A DNA stretch of 64,000 nucleotides from Melioribacteraceae bacterium (GTDB lineage Bacteria; Bacteroidota; Ignavibacteria; Ignavibacteriales; Melioribacteraceae): contig JAHBUP010000001.1 in NCBI GenBank assembly GCA_019638015.1, positions 558,001-622,000 of the forward strand, read 5' to 3'. Positions within the stretch are counted from its first letter, which is position 1. Every line of letters starts with the position of its first letter. The notes under the pieces are model-generated. The model did not search any database, had not been told where the DNA came from, and saw nothing but the letters and a program-made list of their open reading frames with translations. Positions 44,806 through 54,271 of this stretch are shown piece by piece. Both the position numbers and the translations under genes were made by a program.

Positions 44806-46956
44806 TCAAATGCCCGGCGCGTATCTAAAGTGAAGATTAATGTAGTAGTCTAATGTTTTATCCGGCTGCTCAAAATTTGTAGGGATCGGTTTTTTAGAAA
44901 ATGTTTGGAAATAGAGAAGACAAGCGTTCCTCCACCAGACCGCCTCTTTTTCTTGAACATTCAAAAGCATTTTTACATGATTAAATCTTTGTACATCAAT
45001 TTTAGCTTCGAGAGAATTCCAAATATTCATCATGTTGCGAACTCCCTCAACTCCAGAATAATATTTATTTACTAATTCGTTCCACAATGTATTACCCGAC
45101 TTTAATTTATAATTCCATGAAAGATGATGAAACCAGAGAAGATTTTCTTCCGGGCAACTTTCTAGTGAAGAAAAATATTCATTCACTTCCTTTGCGTATT
45201 GAGAAGTAGCATTGCTACCAGATGCGGTGCGGTTAAAACCAATTCCATTCTCATCAGCTTTATGATAATATACAGAAGTCCAATCGGCGCGGTGCTTATC
45301 TTTAATCCATGGTGCCGGACCGTAATGATGATCCCATCCCATAATGTGATGAAGTCCGAGTGGAGTCATATAGTTAACACAATATTCATGAGAGGGAAGC
45401 ATAATATTTTTAATTGATGAAACAACATCTGCATCATTTGAGAAAGTCATCTTAATCCACTCATCAGCAATTTGCTCGGAAGAAATATTATGATCCCAGG
45501 CCAATCTTCCGAAAGCATACCAATTGGATTGACCGAATAAATGACCGGTCCAATTTCTATCGGTCCCGGTATTTGCTACTCCTGCAATTCCAGTTAAAGT
45601 ATGATTATCGACAGTACCATCAATTACTTTGGCTACGGTTGAGCCTTTACCTTTTGAATAAGTATCAGCTTCAAGGCATTCTTTATACATTGGGGCAAGG
45701 TAAACCAGATTTGTTGCCTGTCCTAAATATTCCTGCGTAATTTGAAATTCCATCATTAATGGAGTTTGCGGCATTGCCCCAAACATAGGATGAAACGGTT
45801 CCCTCGGCTGAAAATCAATTGCTCCATTTTTAACCTGAACTAAAACATTATCTCTAAATTTTCCGTCGAGCGGTTTAAATTCATTATAAGCCTGCTTAGC
45901 TCGGTCTTCGGGAGTTTCATTATCATAAACAAACGCACGCCACATTACAATACCGCCAAATGGTTTTACAGCATCGGCAAGCATATTAGCGCCTTCAGCA
46001 TGATTGCGTCCATAATTTTGCGGTCCGGGTTGTCCCTCTGAATTAGCTTTTACCAAAAATCCACCGAAATCTGGAATTAATTCATATATCTCTTCAACTT
46101 TTTTATTCCACCAATCCTGAACTTCCTTTTCAAGAGGATCTGCAGTTTTTAAACCTCCAAGTTCAATGGGTGAACTGAATCGTGCGGTTAAATATACTTT
46201 TATTCCATATGGCCGGAAGATATTAGCTAATGCGGCAACTTTTTCCAGAAAATATTTATTGAGCACGTATGAATTTGCATTAACGTTTGTTAGTACAGTA
46301 CCATTAATTCCTATCGAAGCGTTTGCGCGGGCATAATCTTTATATTGTGGATAAATATAATCGGGTAATTTATGCCAATCCCAAATAGAAAATCCTGCAT
46401 AACCCCGTTCTACGGTTCTGTCTAAATTATCCCAATGGTTTAATAACCTTATATCAATTTTAGGAGAAGAAGAATAATTAATATTGGCAACTGATTGATT
46501 TGTCTGAATCATTTTTAAAAAATGAAATACTCCATATAATACACCAACATCGCTGTTTGCTGTAATTACAGTAGCTGCTTTATTTTTAATTTTTGAAGAA
46601 ATAATTAGAAACCCCTCATTTCCTAAAGCAGTTAATTGAGATTTGAGATTTAATTCTTTTAACACTGTTGAATTGTTATAGTTTGCCGCAATAATTGCAT
46701 TTGATTGAATATTATTAAATGAAGTGGGGGATTTACCGAGCATGGCCGTTAAACCATCTACTAATTCTTCTTTGGCGGCAATTAAAGTTGGGGAAGTGCC
46801 TTCAAAGTAATAACCGGATATAGATTTAGTATAATTGTTAAGTAACTTTTTATTGGATATCTTTTCGTAACGTAGCCATAATCTATAACCATCTTCAGCG
46901 TAGAGATGATTGATAGAAAATATAGTCAGTAATAAAAGCACAAAAAGTCTTTTCAT
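44806..46956 (-). CDS. Exported GH67 alpha-glucuronidase
   Basis: 716 residues with signal peptide (to 20). Removes 4-O-methylglucuronic acid from xylo-oligosaccharide ends. The catalytic carboxylates align with those of the Cellvibrio enzyme (E292, D365, E393): Glu307 in KANSEGQPG, Asp381 in AIDFQPREP, Glu409 in FQITQEYLGQ, with the same spacing. Other family strings are LLNHWDNLDRTVERGYAG and MGWDHHYGPAPW. It acts on glucuronoxylan breakdown products, which fits with the GH5, GH127 and esterase genes upstream. Full length, no T9SS tag. Confidence 0.95.
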   Translation of the reverse strand: MKRLFVLLLLTIFSINHLYAEDGYRLWLRYEKISNKKLLNNYTKSISGYYFEGTSPTLIAAKEELVDGLTAMLGKSPTSFNNIQSNAIIAANYNNSTVLKELNLKSQLTALGNEGFLIISSKIKNKAATVITANSDVGVLYGVFHFLKMIQTNQSVANINYSSSPKIDIRLLNHWDNLDRTVERGYAGFSIWDWHKLPDYIYPQYKDYARANASIGINGTVLTNVNANSYVLNKYFLEKVAALANIFRPYGIKVYLTARFSSPIELGGLKTADPLEKEVQDWWNKKVEEIYELIPDFGGFLVKANSEGQPGPQNYGRNHAEGANMLADAVKPFGGIVMWRAFVYDNETPEDRAKQAYNEFKPLDGKFRDNVLVQVKNGAIDFQPREPFHPMFGAMPQTPLMMEFQITQEYLGQATNLVYLAPMYKECLEADTYSKGKGSTVAKVIDGTVDNHTLTGIAGVANTGTDRNWTGHLFGQSNWYAFGRLAWDHNISSEQIADEWIKMTFSNDADVVSSIKNIMLPSHEYCVNYMTPLGLHHIMGWDHHYGPAPWIKDKHRADWTSVYYHKADENGIGFNRTASGSNATSQYAKEVNEYFSSLESCPEENLLWFHHLSWNYKLKSGNTLWNELVNKYYSGVEGVRNMMNIWNSLEAKIDVQRFNHVKMLLNVQEKEAVWWRNACLLYFQTFSKKPIPTNFEQPDKTLDYYINLHFRYAPGI

Positions 46957-47078
46957 TTTAATATCCAGATTAATTTTACTATTAAGATAATAAAATGAGA
47001 ATTACTTTGTAAAAAAAACGGAGGAATCTGAATTATTTCATATTTCAGTTGCAGGGGGAGTTATAATTACGAGCATTT

Positions 47079-47240
47079 TTAAATTTTACGATCGCAGGCG
47101 GCGCTATTTTTAGACAATTCACAGCCTGTACAGCCGCCACAACTATTATTGTTTTTAGTACGAATATTTTTTATAAACGAGAATACTACATACGCGATAG
47201 TTAAAATAATTATTCCCAGCACTATTACATCTTGCATCAT
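47079..47240 (-). CDS. FeoB-associated Cys-rich membrane protein
   Basis: 53 residues, below usual gene-calling cut-offs. One membrane helix (DVIVLGIIILTIAYVVFSFI) is followed by a short tail with SCGGCTGCELSKNSAACDRK: four clustered cysteines and one more. That is the FeoB-associated (PF12669-type) pattern. It starts 11 bp after the feoAB stop. The cysteines may bind iron or protect the transporter, but its role is not settled. A double ATG leaves the exact start (47240 or 47237) open. Confidence 0.88.
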   Translation of the reverse strand: MMQDVIVLGIIILTIAYVVFSFIKNIRTKNNNSCGGCTGCELSKNSAACDRKI

Positions 47241-47251
47241 AAAAATCCTTT

Positions 47252-49756
47252 CTAGAAAATATTACCAACCTGATACGCCGCAAAAGCAACAAACCATGCA
47301 AGCACAGTTGTGTACACCATTGTGAATGTAGCCCATTTCCAATTAGCTTCTTTTTTAATAGCGGCAATAACGGCAACACATGGAAAATAAATTAATATAA
47401 AAAGCATCAGCGAGTATGCCACTATGGGAGAAAATACTTTTTCGCCAATCCGTGGACCGCTAGTAAATACTTGTTGCTGCAATCTGTTTTTAAGATTTAC
47501 CGAATTCTCATCGGCAGACATATCCGATTGATAAAGCACGCCCATTGAACCAATAACAATTTCCTTGGCGGCAAGTCCGGTAATAATACTTACCCCTATT
47601 TTCCAATCCCAGCCGAGCGGTTCTATTACAGGAACTATCATATGTCCCAATTGACCGATATATGATTTTTCCATCCGTTCTGATTCCCGATCAATTTCAA
47701 GCTGAGTGAGTTGTTCTTCCTTTCCGCCATCGGAGATATTAGTGCTCGCTGATATCTCAGCCGCTATTTTATCATAATCTTTTGAATATTCAACATCACG
47801 TGGAAAATGACCGAGCGCCCAAATTATAATTGAAGCGCTTAATATCACTGTACCCATCTTGGTTAAATACTGAACGCTTTTATTCCACATATGAACAGTT
47901 GTGTTCCGTAATGTTGGAATTCTGTAGGGGGGAAGTTCCATTACAAAAGGGATATCCTCTTTGGCAAAGAATATTCTTTTAAATACAAGCGCAACAAGAA
48001 TTGCAAGAACTATCCCAATTAAGTAAATAGATAAAAGTACGAGACCTTGATTAGCCGGAAAGAATGCTGAAATTAATAAAACATAAACAGGCAAACGTGC
48101 ACTGCACGACATGAATGGGAGGATAAGCATTGTTAAAATTCTATCCTTTCGGTTTTCCAAAGTACGCGTTGCCATTACTGCCGGCACATTGCATCCAAAT
48201 CCCATAATAAGAGGGATGAATGATTTACCATGCAAACCTATTTTATGCATAAGTTTATCCATAATAAATGCGGCCCGCGCCATGTATCCGGTATCTTCCA
48301 TCAAAGAAATACAGAAAAATAAAATTAAAATGTTTGGAAGAAATACAATCACTCCGCCAACCCCTCCAATAATTCCATCAACAATTAAATCGTGAAGCGA
48401 ACCTTCGGGCAATACATGTCCCACAAAATTTCCTAATTCGCTAACACCGGCATCAATCCAATCCATAGGGTAACTTCCGAGTGAAAATGTTAATTGAAAC
48501 ATCACCCACAAAAAGAATATGAAAAAAGGGAAACCCAAATATTTATTTGTAAGAATTAAATCTATTGAATGACTTGTTTGCCGCCTGTTAATTTTCTCTT
48601 GATGATAAGTTTCTTTAAGTACACCATGAATAAATCCATATTTTGCATCTGCTATTATGGTGTCTGATTTCTCTTTAAATTCATGCTCAAGTGCTGCAAT
48701 TTCCTTTTGAGCAAGTGCAAGTATAGATTCGGATCCCGGTATTTGAGCGATCTGCTCTTTGAATTCTTTGTTGTTTTCAATCAGTTTAATTGCGGTATAA
48801 CGGCAGTAGAATAAATCGTAAACACTTTTGTTCTTTTTAATTTCATTTTTTAATCGTTTTATAGATTCTTCAACATTCGTTCCATAATTAATATGTGCGT
48901 GGCGTGCAATTGGATCTCGCTCTTCATAAACGTCTATAACTTTTGTGAACAATTCTTTTAATCCAGAACCTTTTGATGCAACTGTGGTTACTATAGGAAT
49001 ACCTATAATATTGCTGAGAGCGACATGATCAAATTTATCCCCCTTCTCTTCTAACTCATCATACATATTTAGTGCTAATACAACTTTAATATTCATATCC
49101 ATCAGTTGAGATGTAAGGAATAAATTTCTTTCAAGGTTAGAAGAATCGATTACATTAACAACAACATCGGGCATTGAATCGGTAATATGTTTACGAACAA
49201 AAAGCTCTTCGGGGGAATACTCAGAAATCGAGTATGTACCGGGCAAATCGGTAACATTAATTTTATATCCATTATGTTTGAGATGTGCTTCTTTTGTATC
49301 AACAGTAACCCCGCCATAATTTCCAACACGCTCATGCTTGCCTGTAGCATAATTAAATAATGTAGTTTTGCCCGAATTTGGATTTCCGACGAGAGCAATA
49401 TTTATTGTGCGCGTTTTCTCTTTTATAGATTCCTGCAAATCTTCATCGGAAATTGTACCACCATATTGCAGATTTGATGATGGATCATACCCTTCAACTG
49501 GAACTACTTCAATTAATTTTGCTTCATTTCTACGCAATGAAATACGAAAACCCATTAACTGATATTCTATTGGATCTTGTAAGGGGGCATTTTTAATTAC
49601 TTGTACCGATTTACCTTTTACAAATCCCATCTCAGTTATGCGTTTTCTGAATGCGCCATGACCAATTATTTTGGTGATAATTCCTGTTTCGCCATTCTGC
49701 AGGTCTGATAGGGGGGCTGAGGTTATTTCCCGAATATTTTCTGAATTCATAAACAT
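47252..49756 (-). CDS. feoB: Ferrous iron transporter, FeoA-FeoB fusion
   Basis: 834 residues. Residues about 13-86 are a FeoA (SH3-like) domain: PLSDLQNGETGIITKI and MGFRISLRRNEAKLIEV. FeoB follows: G1 GNPNSGKT at 124-131, G2 around Thr151, G3 DLPG at 170-173, and the G4 NMYD of VVLALNMYDELEEKG. The membrane part has about ten helices with two Gate regions (GFGCNVPAVMATRTL, with the conserved Cys, and GLAAKEIVIGSMGVL). Imports Fe2+. It starts 9 bp after the OprB-like gene and is followed by the Cys-rich partner, forming a three-gene operon. Confidence 0.96.
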   Translation of the reverse strand: MFMNSENIREITSAPLSDLQNGETGIITKIIGHGAFRKRITEMGFVKGKSVQVIKNAPLQDPIEYQLMGFRISLRRNEAKLIEVVPVEGYDPSSNLQYGGTISDEDLQESIKEKTRTINIALVGNPNSGKTTLFNYATGKHERVGNYGGVTVDTKEAHLKHNGYKINVTDLPGTYSISEYSPEELFVRKHITDSMPDVVVNVIDSSNLERNLFLTSQLMDMNIKVVLALNMYDELEEKGDKFDHVALSNIIGIPIVTTVASKGSGLKELFTKVIDVYEERDPIARHAHINYGTNVEESIKRLKNEIKKNKSVYDLFYCRYTAIKLIENNKEFKEQIAQIPGSESILALAQKEIAALEHEFKEKSDTIIADAKYGFIHGVLKETYHQEKINRRQTSHSIDLILTNKYLGFPFFIFFLWVMFQLTFSLGSYPMDWIDAGVSELGNFVGHVLPEGSLHDLIVDGIIGGVGGVIVFLPNILILFFCISLMEDTGYMARAAFIMDKLMHKIGLHGKSFIPLIMGFGCNVPAVMATRTLENRKDRILTMLILPFMSCSARLPVYVLLISAFFPANQGLVLLSIYLIGIVLAILVALVFKRIFFAKEDIPFVMELPPYRIPTLRNTTVHMWNKSVQYLTKMGTVILSASIIIWALGHFPRDVEYSKDYDKIAAEISASTNISDGGKEEQLTQLEIDRESERMEKSYIGQLGHMIVPVIEPLGWDWKIGVSIITGLAAKEIVIGSMGVLYQSDMSADENSVNLKNRLQQQVFTSGPRIGEKVFSPIVAYSLMLFILIYFPCVAVIAAIKKEANWKWATFTMVYTTVLAWFVAFAAYQVGNIF

Positions 49757-49765
49757 AAAATTACT

Positions 49766-50944
49766 CTAAAAATTTATTCCAAATCGCATAAAAACTGCAA
49801 GAGCGTTATTTAATTTATTTCCAATTCCAGCCGGATTAAATATGTATTGAATATCGGGTTGAATAAAAAGATTTTCTGTTAGTGCCGTTTTATAAAACAA
49901 TTCAATTGTTGTTTCATTAATTAATGAACTTTCATTAAACCCTGCATGTGCAAAAGCTACTCCTAGCGCATCTTGACCTTCATTATCGAATATTCCTTGA
50001 TAATTTAAACCGCCCCCAATATAGTAATTGTGCGAGTTTCTATTTGAAGGACTTAAAGCTAATTGTGCAAACAATCCCAAACCTCTATTTTCACCTGATC
50101 GAAATATTTTTTGATCTGCAATTGCATAAAAACCATAGTTTTTGTCAAAAACAGTTTCTGTAACTTTTGTTTCGGAACATGTTTCTTTTAAGTGCGAGTG
50201 ATAATAGTATCCGGCTTTCACAGTCCCGGGTAAATTTCCAAATTTTGTAGCAAGTTGCAGTTCAGAAAAAACAAGAACGCCATCATTACTATTAAGGTTC
50301 CAATTAAGATTATATTGATTGTTCTCAAAATTTTCCGGCAATCCATCAAATAAAGCTGCCTGAATTGCAATATCATCACTTAAATTAAATTTGCCCATAA
50401 TCCCGAGCGCAGTAAGGGGGAAAATGGGAACAGGGATGTTATCCGCGATTAATGAAGGAATTCCGAATGAGCTGTTTATGAATGATCCGGAATATTCGCT
50501 TGTTACAAATTCCGCGTTCAAATCCTGTAATCCGATGGTTATCTCAAAAGCTTCAAAAGAATGTTTGTACCAAAGTTCATGAAGATATGTAAGATTTCCG
50601 GCTTCAATGTTTGATGCTACCTGAAAATCACCAAATAATTTTTCAGAAGGAGTACCGCCATGTGTTGATGCGCCATTCAGAAAAAATTCGCCGCCATTCC
50701 ACAGACCAATATTTTTAGTTTCGAATCCAATCCTAATATTTGCCATTCCGAGAAACAGTGAACCGGTTTTAATACCACCGGATAGATTCCCGGCAAAATC
50801 TCCTATATATGAAGCTTCGTAATTAAATTTTTGTATGCTGTTGAAGGATAAAGTTGAGTCAGAGGTTCCAAATATTGATTGATTTTGTGCTTTAATAACA
50901 ACAGCAAGTGATAAAAATAGTAAAAGAAAAATTTTATGTTTCAT
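49766..50944 (-). CDS. OprB-like carbohydrate porin
   Basis: 392 residues from the ATG at 50944, chosen for its strong AAAGGAGC ribosome site and clear signal peptide (MKHKIFLLLFLSLAVVIKAQ); an extension to 51001 lacks both. The OprB pattern is visible: FNYEASYIGDFAGNLSGGIKTG, GLWNGGEFFLNGASTHGG, and the later GLQDLNAEF and GYYYHSHL strands; it ends in FMRFGINF. OprB porins let sugars and other small solutes through. Being the first gene of the iron operon (9 bp before feoAB) is unusual and suggests passage of iron or an iron complex. Confidence 0.87.
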   Translation of the reverse strand: MKHKIFLLLFLSLAVVIKAQNQSIFGTSDSTLSFNSIQKFNYEASYIGDFAGNLSGGIKTGSLFLGMANIRIGFETKNIGLWNGGEFFLNGASTHGGTPSEKLFGDFQVASNIEAGNLTYLHELWYKHSFEAFEITIGLQDLNAEFVTSEYSGSFINSSFGIPSLIADNIPVPIFPLTALGIMGKFNLSDDIAIQAALFDGLPENFENNQYNLNWNLNSNDGVLVFSELQLATKFGNLPGTVKAGYYYHSHLKETCSETKVTETVFDKNYGFYAIADQKIFRSGENRGLGLFAQLALSPSNRNSHNYYIGGGLNYQGIFDNEGQDALGVAFAHAGFNESSLINETTIELFYKTALTENLFIQPDIQYIFNPAGIGNKLNNALAVFMRFGINF

Positions 50945-51224
50945 TGCTCCTTTCTCCGAATTAGAATATAATTTCCGGAAGAAAATTATGGATGCTTGCA
51001 TCTGGTTTCAATCACTAAAACAGGGGAATTAGACTTACTTTTCTACCAATTATTGGGGATAAAAGGGAATTTTTCAGCCGGAAAATGATTCTTTTAGTAT
51101 TGCACTTCTCAAGATATATGCTCATTAAGATTATGGTAAAGCCGATCATAAATGGCAATAAATAAGGATCATTATTTATTGCCGCACGGTTTGTATATTC
51201 TTTATATCAAATACTCATCATTGA

Positions 51225-53462
51225 CTAAAAATCAGCTTTCAATCCAACATTAAAGCTGAGTGGCATATTTGGTCTAAATCCTTGCGGCAAATTTGCCACG
51301 ATAGCTTTGCTGTTAGTTAAATTATTAATTGCAGTAAAAACAGTGAATGTTCTATTCAACATAAAATTGGCAGAAATATCGACTATCAAATATCCTTTTA
51401 AAGCATTCACATCACTGTAATTTATATTTCCAGCCGGCACCAATATGTTACCCTGCCCGGGTTTTACTCTGGTTTCTCCTGTAAATCGGCCAATAACAGT
51501 TGCGTTAAATTTATTATGTTCAAAACCAATACTAGCAGTTAATAAGTGAGGGGTGATAAATGGAATAAAATCACCTTTGTTAATTTTTCCGGTTCCCCAG
51601 TCACCTCCACCATTTATAAAAGTTTCGTTAAACTTTGCAGAGGTGTAGGTATAAGTTAAAGATACAGGTAGTTTTAATTCTCTAGGCGCATCATTTATGT
51701 TTAGTAAATCGGATGCAAAACTGACTTCCAAACCTTGAATTTTTGCATTTCCGGCATTGAACATTTCACCTGTACCCGCACCACCACCTGAAACATTATC
51801 AGAACCTAAAATATTATCGTAATTATTATAAAAAGCAGTTACTTGAGCATTTAATAAATTGTTTTCATAACTATAACCTAATTCATAATTCAGCGAAGTT
51901 TCTACTTTTGCCTGACCTGTTGTGGAGGTTAATGAGGGCATTCCAGGAGGAGAAAACCCCTTGTGGATACCACCAAATAGATTCATAGTGTTATCAATTT
52001 CATAATTTATACCCAGTCCTGGTAATAAAACTGAAAAATCATTCGACGCTGTTTTTAACGAGATCCCAATCCTTTCAACATCTGTATTACCATAATTTTG
52101 AAAATCGAAATTGATTTTTTCATATCGAAGTCCAGGACTTACTTTTAACCCCTTATAGTTTATTTCATAATTTAAATAAGATGAAAAACTACCAGCATTT
52201 CTTATCTGATTTTCTTGATTTCCTTTTACTCCTACCGAATTCAAAATCATGTTCCCATTATCCATTGAATATACCGAGCGCGTGGCGTATCGGTCAGATT
52301 GATCTTCATGATAGCGAAGACCAAGAATAATTTTATGCCAAACTTCACTTGTATTAAACAAGCGTTGAATATTCGTTTGTATTCCCTTCGAAAAATATGT
52401 TCTCGCCGCACTTTGGTAATCTATATTCCCATTTGCTATACCAATCATTATTTGGTAAGGTGTTTGGTGAATTGCTGGATTGTTTAAGATATTATTTATG
52501 CTTTGTCCACCAATTGTGTTTGCTCTTGCCCAGTCTCTATATGTAGTTGCATAATAAACCGTAGTATTTACCATTAAGCCACTTACGGGTGTTACTAAAT
52601 AATTAAGGAAAAGATGTTGGTGCTTCATTTCCAATAAATCTTTTTGAGTAGCAGAATATCTTCTAAAAGGGTTGGATATGTAATCTTCATAAGTTAATCC
52701 CAAATAGGTCTCATTTCCATCTTCCGAACTATTCAGAAATTTTAAGGTTAGAGCTTGTGGAATATCCGCATCATCATCTGAGTGCCAGCGCAGTTTCGCC
52801 ATTACATCGTGTCTGTTAAAACCAGTATTACCGCCGTTATCTAATTCTTTAAAGCCGCTGCTTGCTATTCTATTTATTTCAAAAACATAGTCCAAATTTT
52901 GCCTGCTGTCGCCAACCCAAACTCTTTGCTGATTTGTGTTAAAACTTCCATAAGAAGTTTGTGCAAAGCCCTTAAATAATTCGGGAATAGATGTCGATAA
53001 TAAATTAACAGCGCCTCCAATAGTATAAGGTCCATATTTTATTTGACTACTTCCCTTCAATACCTCTATGCTTTGCATACGAACAAATGTAGGGAAGTAA
53101 TAAGCTGAAGGATCGGCATAAGGAGCAGGCGCTATCAGAATACCATCTTCCATCAATGTTACTTTTGCACTCCTATTTACGGGTGTTCCTCTTAATCCAA
53201 TATTCGGCCTCAATCCAAATCCTTCCTCATCTCTAATATTTACCCCGGGAATTATTCGAAGAACATTATTGATATTTGACTGGTTGAGTTTTTCTAATTT
53301 CTTATTGTTAATGAATTGACCTGAACCTGGAATTGATTTTGCCTTATCATCAATGATTGTTACTGCTTTGAGTTCATAGCTTTTTATTGTGTCTTGTTTT
53401 GTTTGCTGAGAAAAAGTTGTAATACCAGACAACATCAACAGAATTAGTAAAACTCTGCGCAT
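51225..53462 (-). CDS. FecA-like TonB-dependent receptor
   Basis: 745 residues, signal peptide (to about 19), then the TonB-box-like ELKAVTII, a plug (about 45-155: LRIIPGVNIRDEEGFGLRPNIGLRGTPVNRSAKVTLMEDG and EVLKGSSQIKYGPYTIGGAVNLLS), then a 22-strand-type barrel ending in FNVGLKADF. The PYADPSAYYFP string and the GLRPNIGLRG motif fit the ferric-dicitrate receptor group FecA. It probably takes in an iron(III) complex. No FecI/FecR pair is beside it, and there is no N-terminal signalling domain. The TAAGGAG ribosome site supports the start. Confidence 0.92.
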   Translation of the reverse strand: MRRVLLILLMLSGITTFSQQTKQDTIKSYELKAVTIIDDKAKSIPGSGQFINNKKLEKLNQSNINNVLRIIPGVNIRDEEGFGLRPNIGLRGTPVNRSAKVTLMEDGILIAPAPYADPSAYYFPTFVRMQSIEVLKGSSQIKYGPYTIGGAVNLLSTSIPELFKGFAQTSYGSFNTNQQRVWVGDSRQNLDYVFEINRIASSGFKELDNGGNTGFNRHDVMAKLRWHSDDDADIPQALTLKFLNSSEDGNETYLGLTYEDYISNPFRRYSATQKDLLEMKHQHLFLNYLVTPVSGLMVNTTVYYATTYRDWARANTIGGQSINNILNNPAIHQTPYQIMIGIANGNIDYQSAARTYFSKGIQTNIQRLFNTSEVWHKIILGLRYHEDQSDRYATRSVYSMDNGNMILNSVGVKGNQENQIRNAGSFSSYLNYEINYKGLKVSPGLRYEKINFDFQNYGNTDVERIGISLKTASNDFSVLLPGLGINYEIDNTMNLFGGIHKGFSPPGMPSLTSTTGQAKVETSLNYELGYSYENNLLNAQVTAFYNNYDNILGSDNVSGGGAGTGEMFNAGNAKIQGLEVSFASDLLNINDAPRELKLPVSLTYTYTSAKFNETFINGGGDWGTGKINKGDFIPFITPHLLTASIGFEHNKFNATVIGRFTGETRVKPGQGNILVPAGNINYSDVNALKGYLIVDISANFMLNRTFTVFTAINNLTNSKAIVANLPQGFRPNMPLSFNVGLKADF

Positions 53463-53665
53463 TTTTACTCCTTAATAATTATTTATGCTCAATATTTAAC
53501 AGATAAATAATTCTTCATTATTTATATCCTGATAGAGCAGCTTTTTCTGTACAATAGAAATATGAATGATGAAGAACATTCTAAAGTTAGATTTGTGTGT
53601 GCGGGGTTTCAATCGCCAATGATTGGGATATTATGAACAATAATCCCTATTAATTGGGAGTATGA

Positions 53666-54271
53666 TTACTGATTTGAAAAATTATCTAATTGAATTATTT
53701 TATTTGAGATGGCATATATTGTTAAACCGGATTGACTTTTAATCCCGGTTTTTTGTGAAATATTTTTTCTGTGGCTTACAACGGTATGTACACTGATAAA
53801 TAGTTTATCGGCTATTTCCTTGTTAGACATTCCCGATACAACTAACTTTAGTACTTCTATCTCTCGTTCGGAAAGTTGTTCATGCATATTTTGCATTTGA
53901 TTTTCAGAAGTCCCAACGAATAATTTGTTTACTAACTTTATAATTGTATCGGGTGAATCGGTAATGTTAATAGTATTATCAAACAAAGAGAGAATTTGCT
54001 GGTTAAAAAAAGTATAGACCAATGCAATCCAACATCTAGTATGATTGTTCTTCTTTAAAGTTATAAACTCTTTGTCTCTGTTTTGAATGAAAGAAGGATT
54101 AACCAGGGCAATATCAATTATTTCTTTTTCCATTAATTTTTCGAGCTCATCAAAATTCTCTACACGGAATAATTTAAAATATTGCCCGGACTTCATAAAT
54201 AGATTTGTCAGTCCTTCATTTACAATTTGGGAGGGTTCAAGAAGGGCAATATTTATAATTTTTCTGCTCAA
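53666..54271 (-). CDS. LuxR-type regulator with degenerate receiver domain
   Basis: 201 residues. The C-terminal 60 residues are a LuxR/FixJ helix-turn-helix (LSEREIEVLKLVVSGMSNKEIADKLFISVHTVVSHRKNI). The N-terminal 120 have the receiver layout (INIALLEPSQIVNEGL, then DIALVNPSF), but the phospho-accepting Asp is replaced by Asn in ALVNP and the strand-5 Lys is missing. It should not be switched by phosphorylation. The ATG overlaps the hemerythrin gene stop by 4 bases. The pair suggests that the hemerythrin senses oxygen or NO and acts on this regulator (inference). Confidence 0.85.
   Translation of the reverse strand: MSRKIINIALLEPSQIVNEGLTNLFMKSGQYFKLFRVENFDELEKLMEKEIIDIALVNPSFIQNRDKEFITLKKNNHTRCWIALVYTFFNQQILSLFDNTINITDSPDTIIKLVNKLFVGTSENQMQNMHEQLSEREIEVLKLVVSGMSNKEIADKLFISVHTVVSHRKNISQKTGIKSQSGLTIYAISNKIIQLDNFSNQ

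Noticed and set aside
50945..51001. Longer N terminus for the OprB-like porin
   Set aside because: The added residues break up the signal peptide, while the ATG at 50944 has a strong ribosome site.
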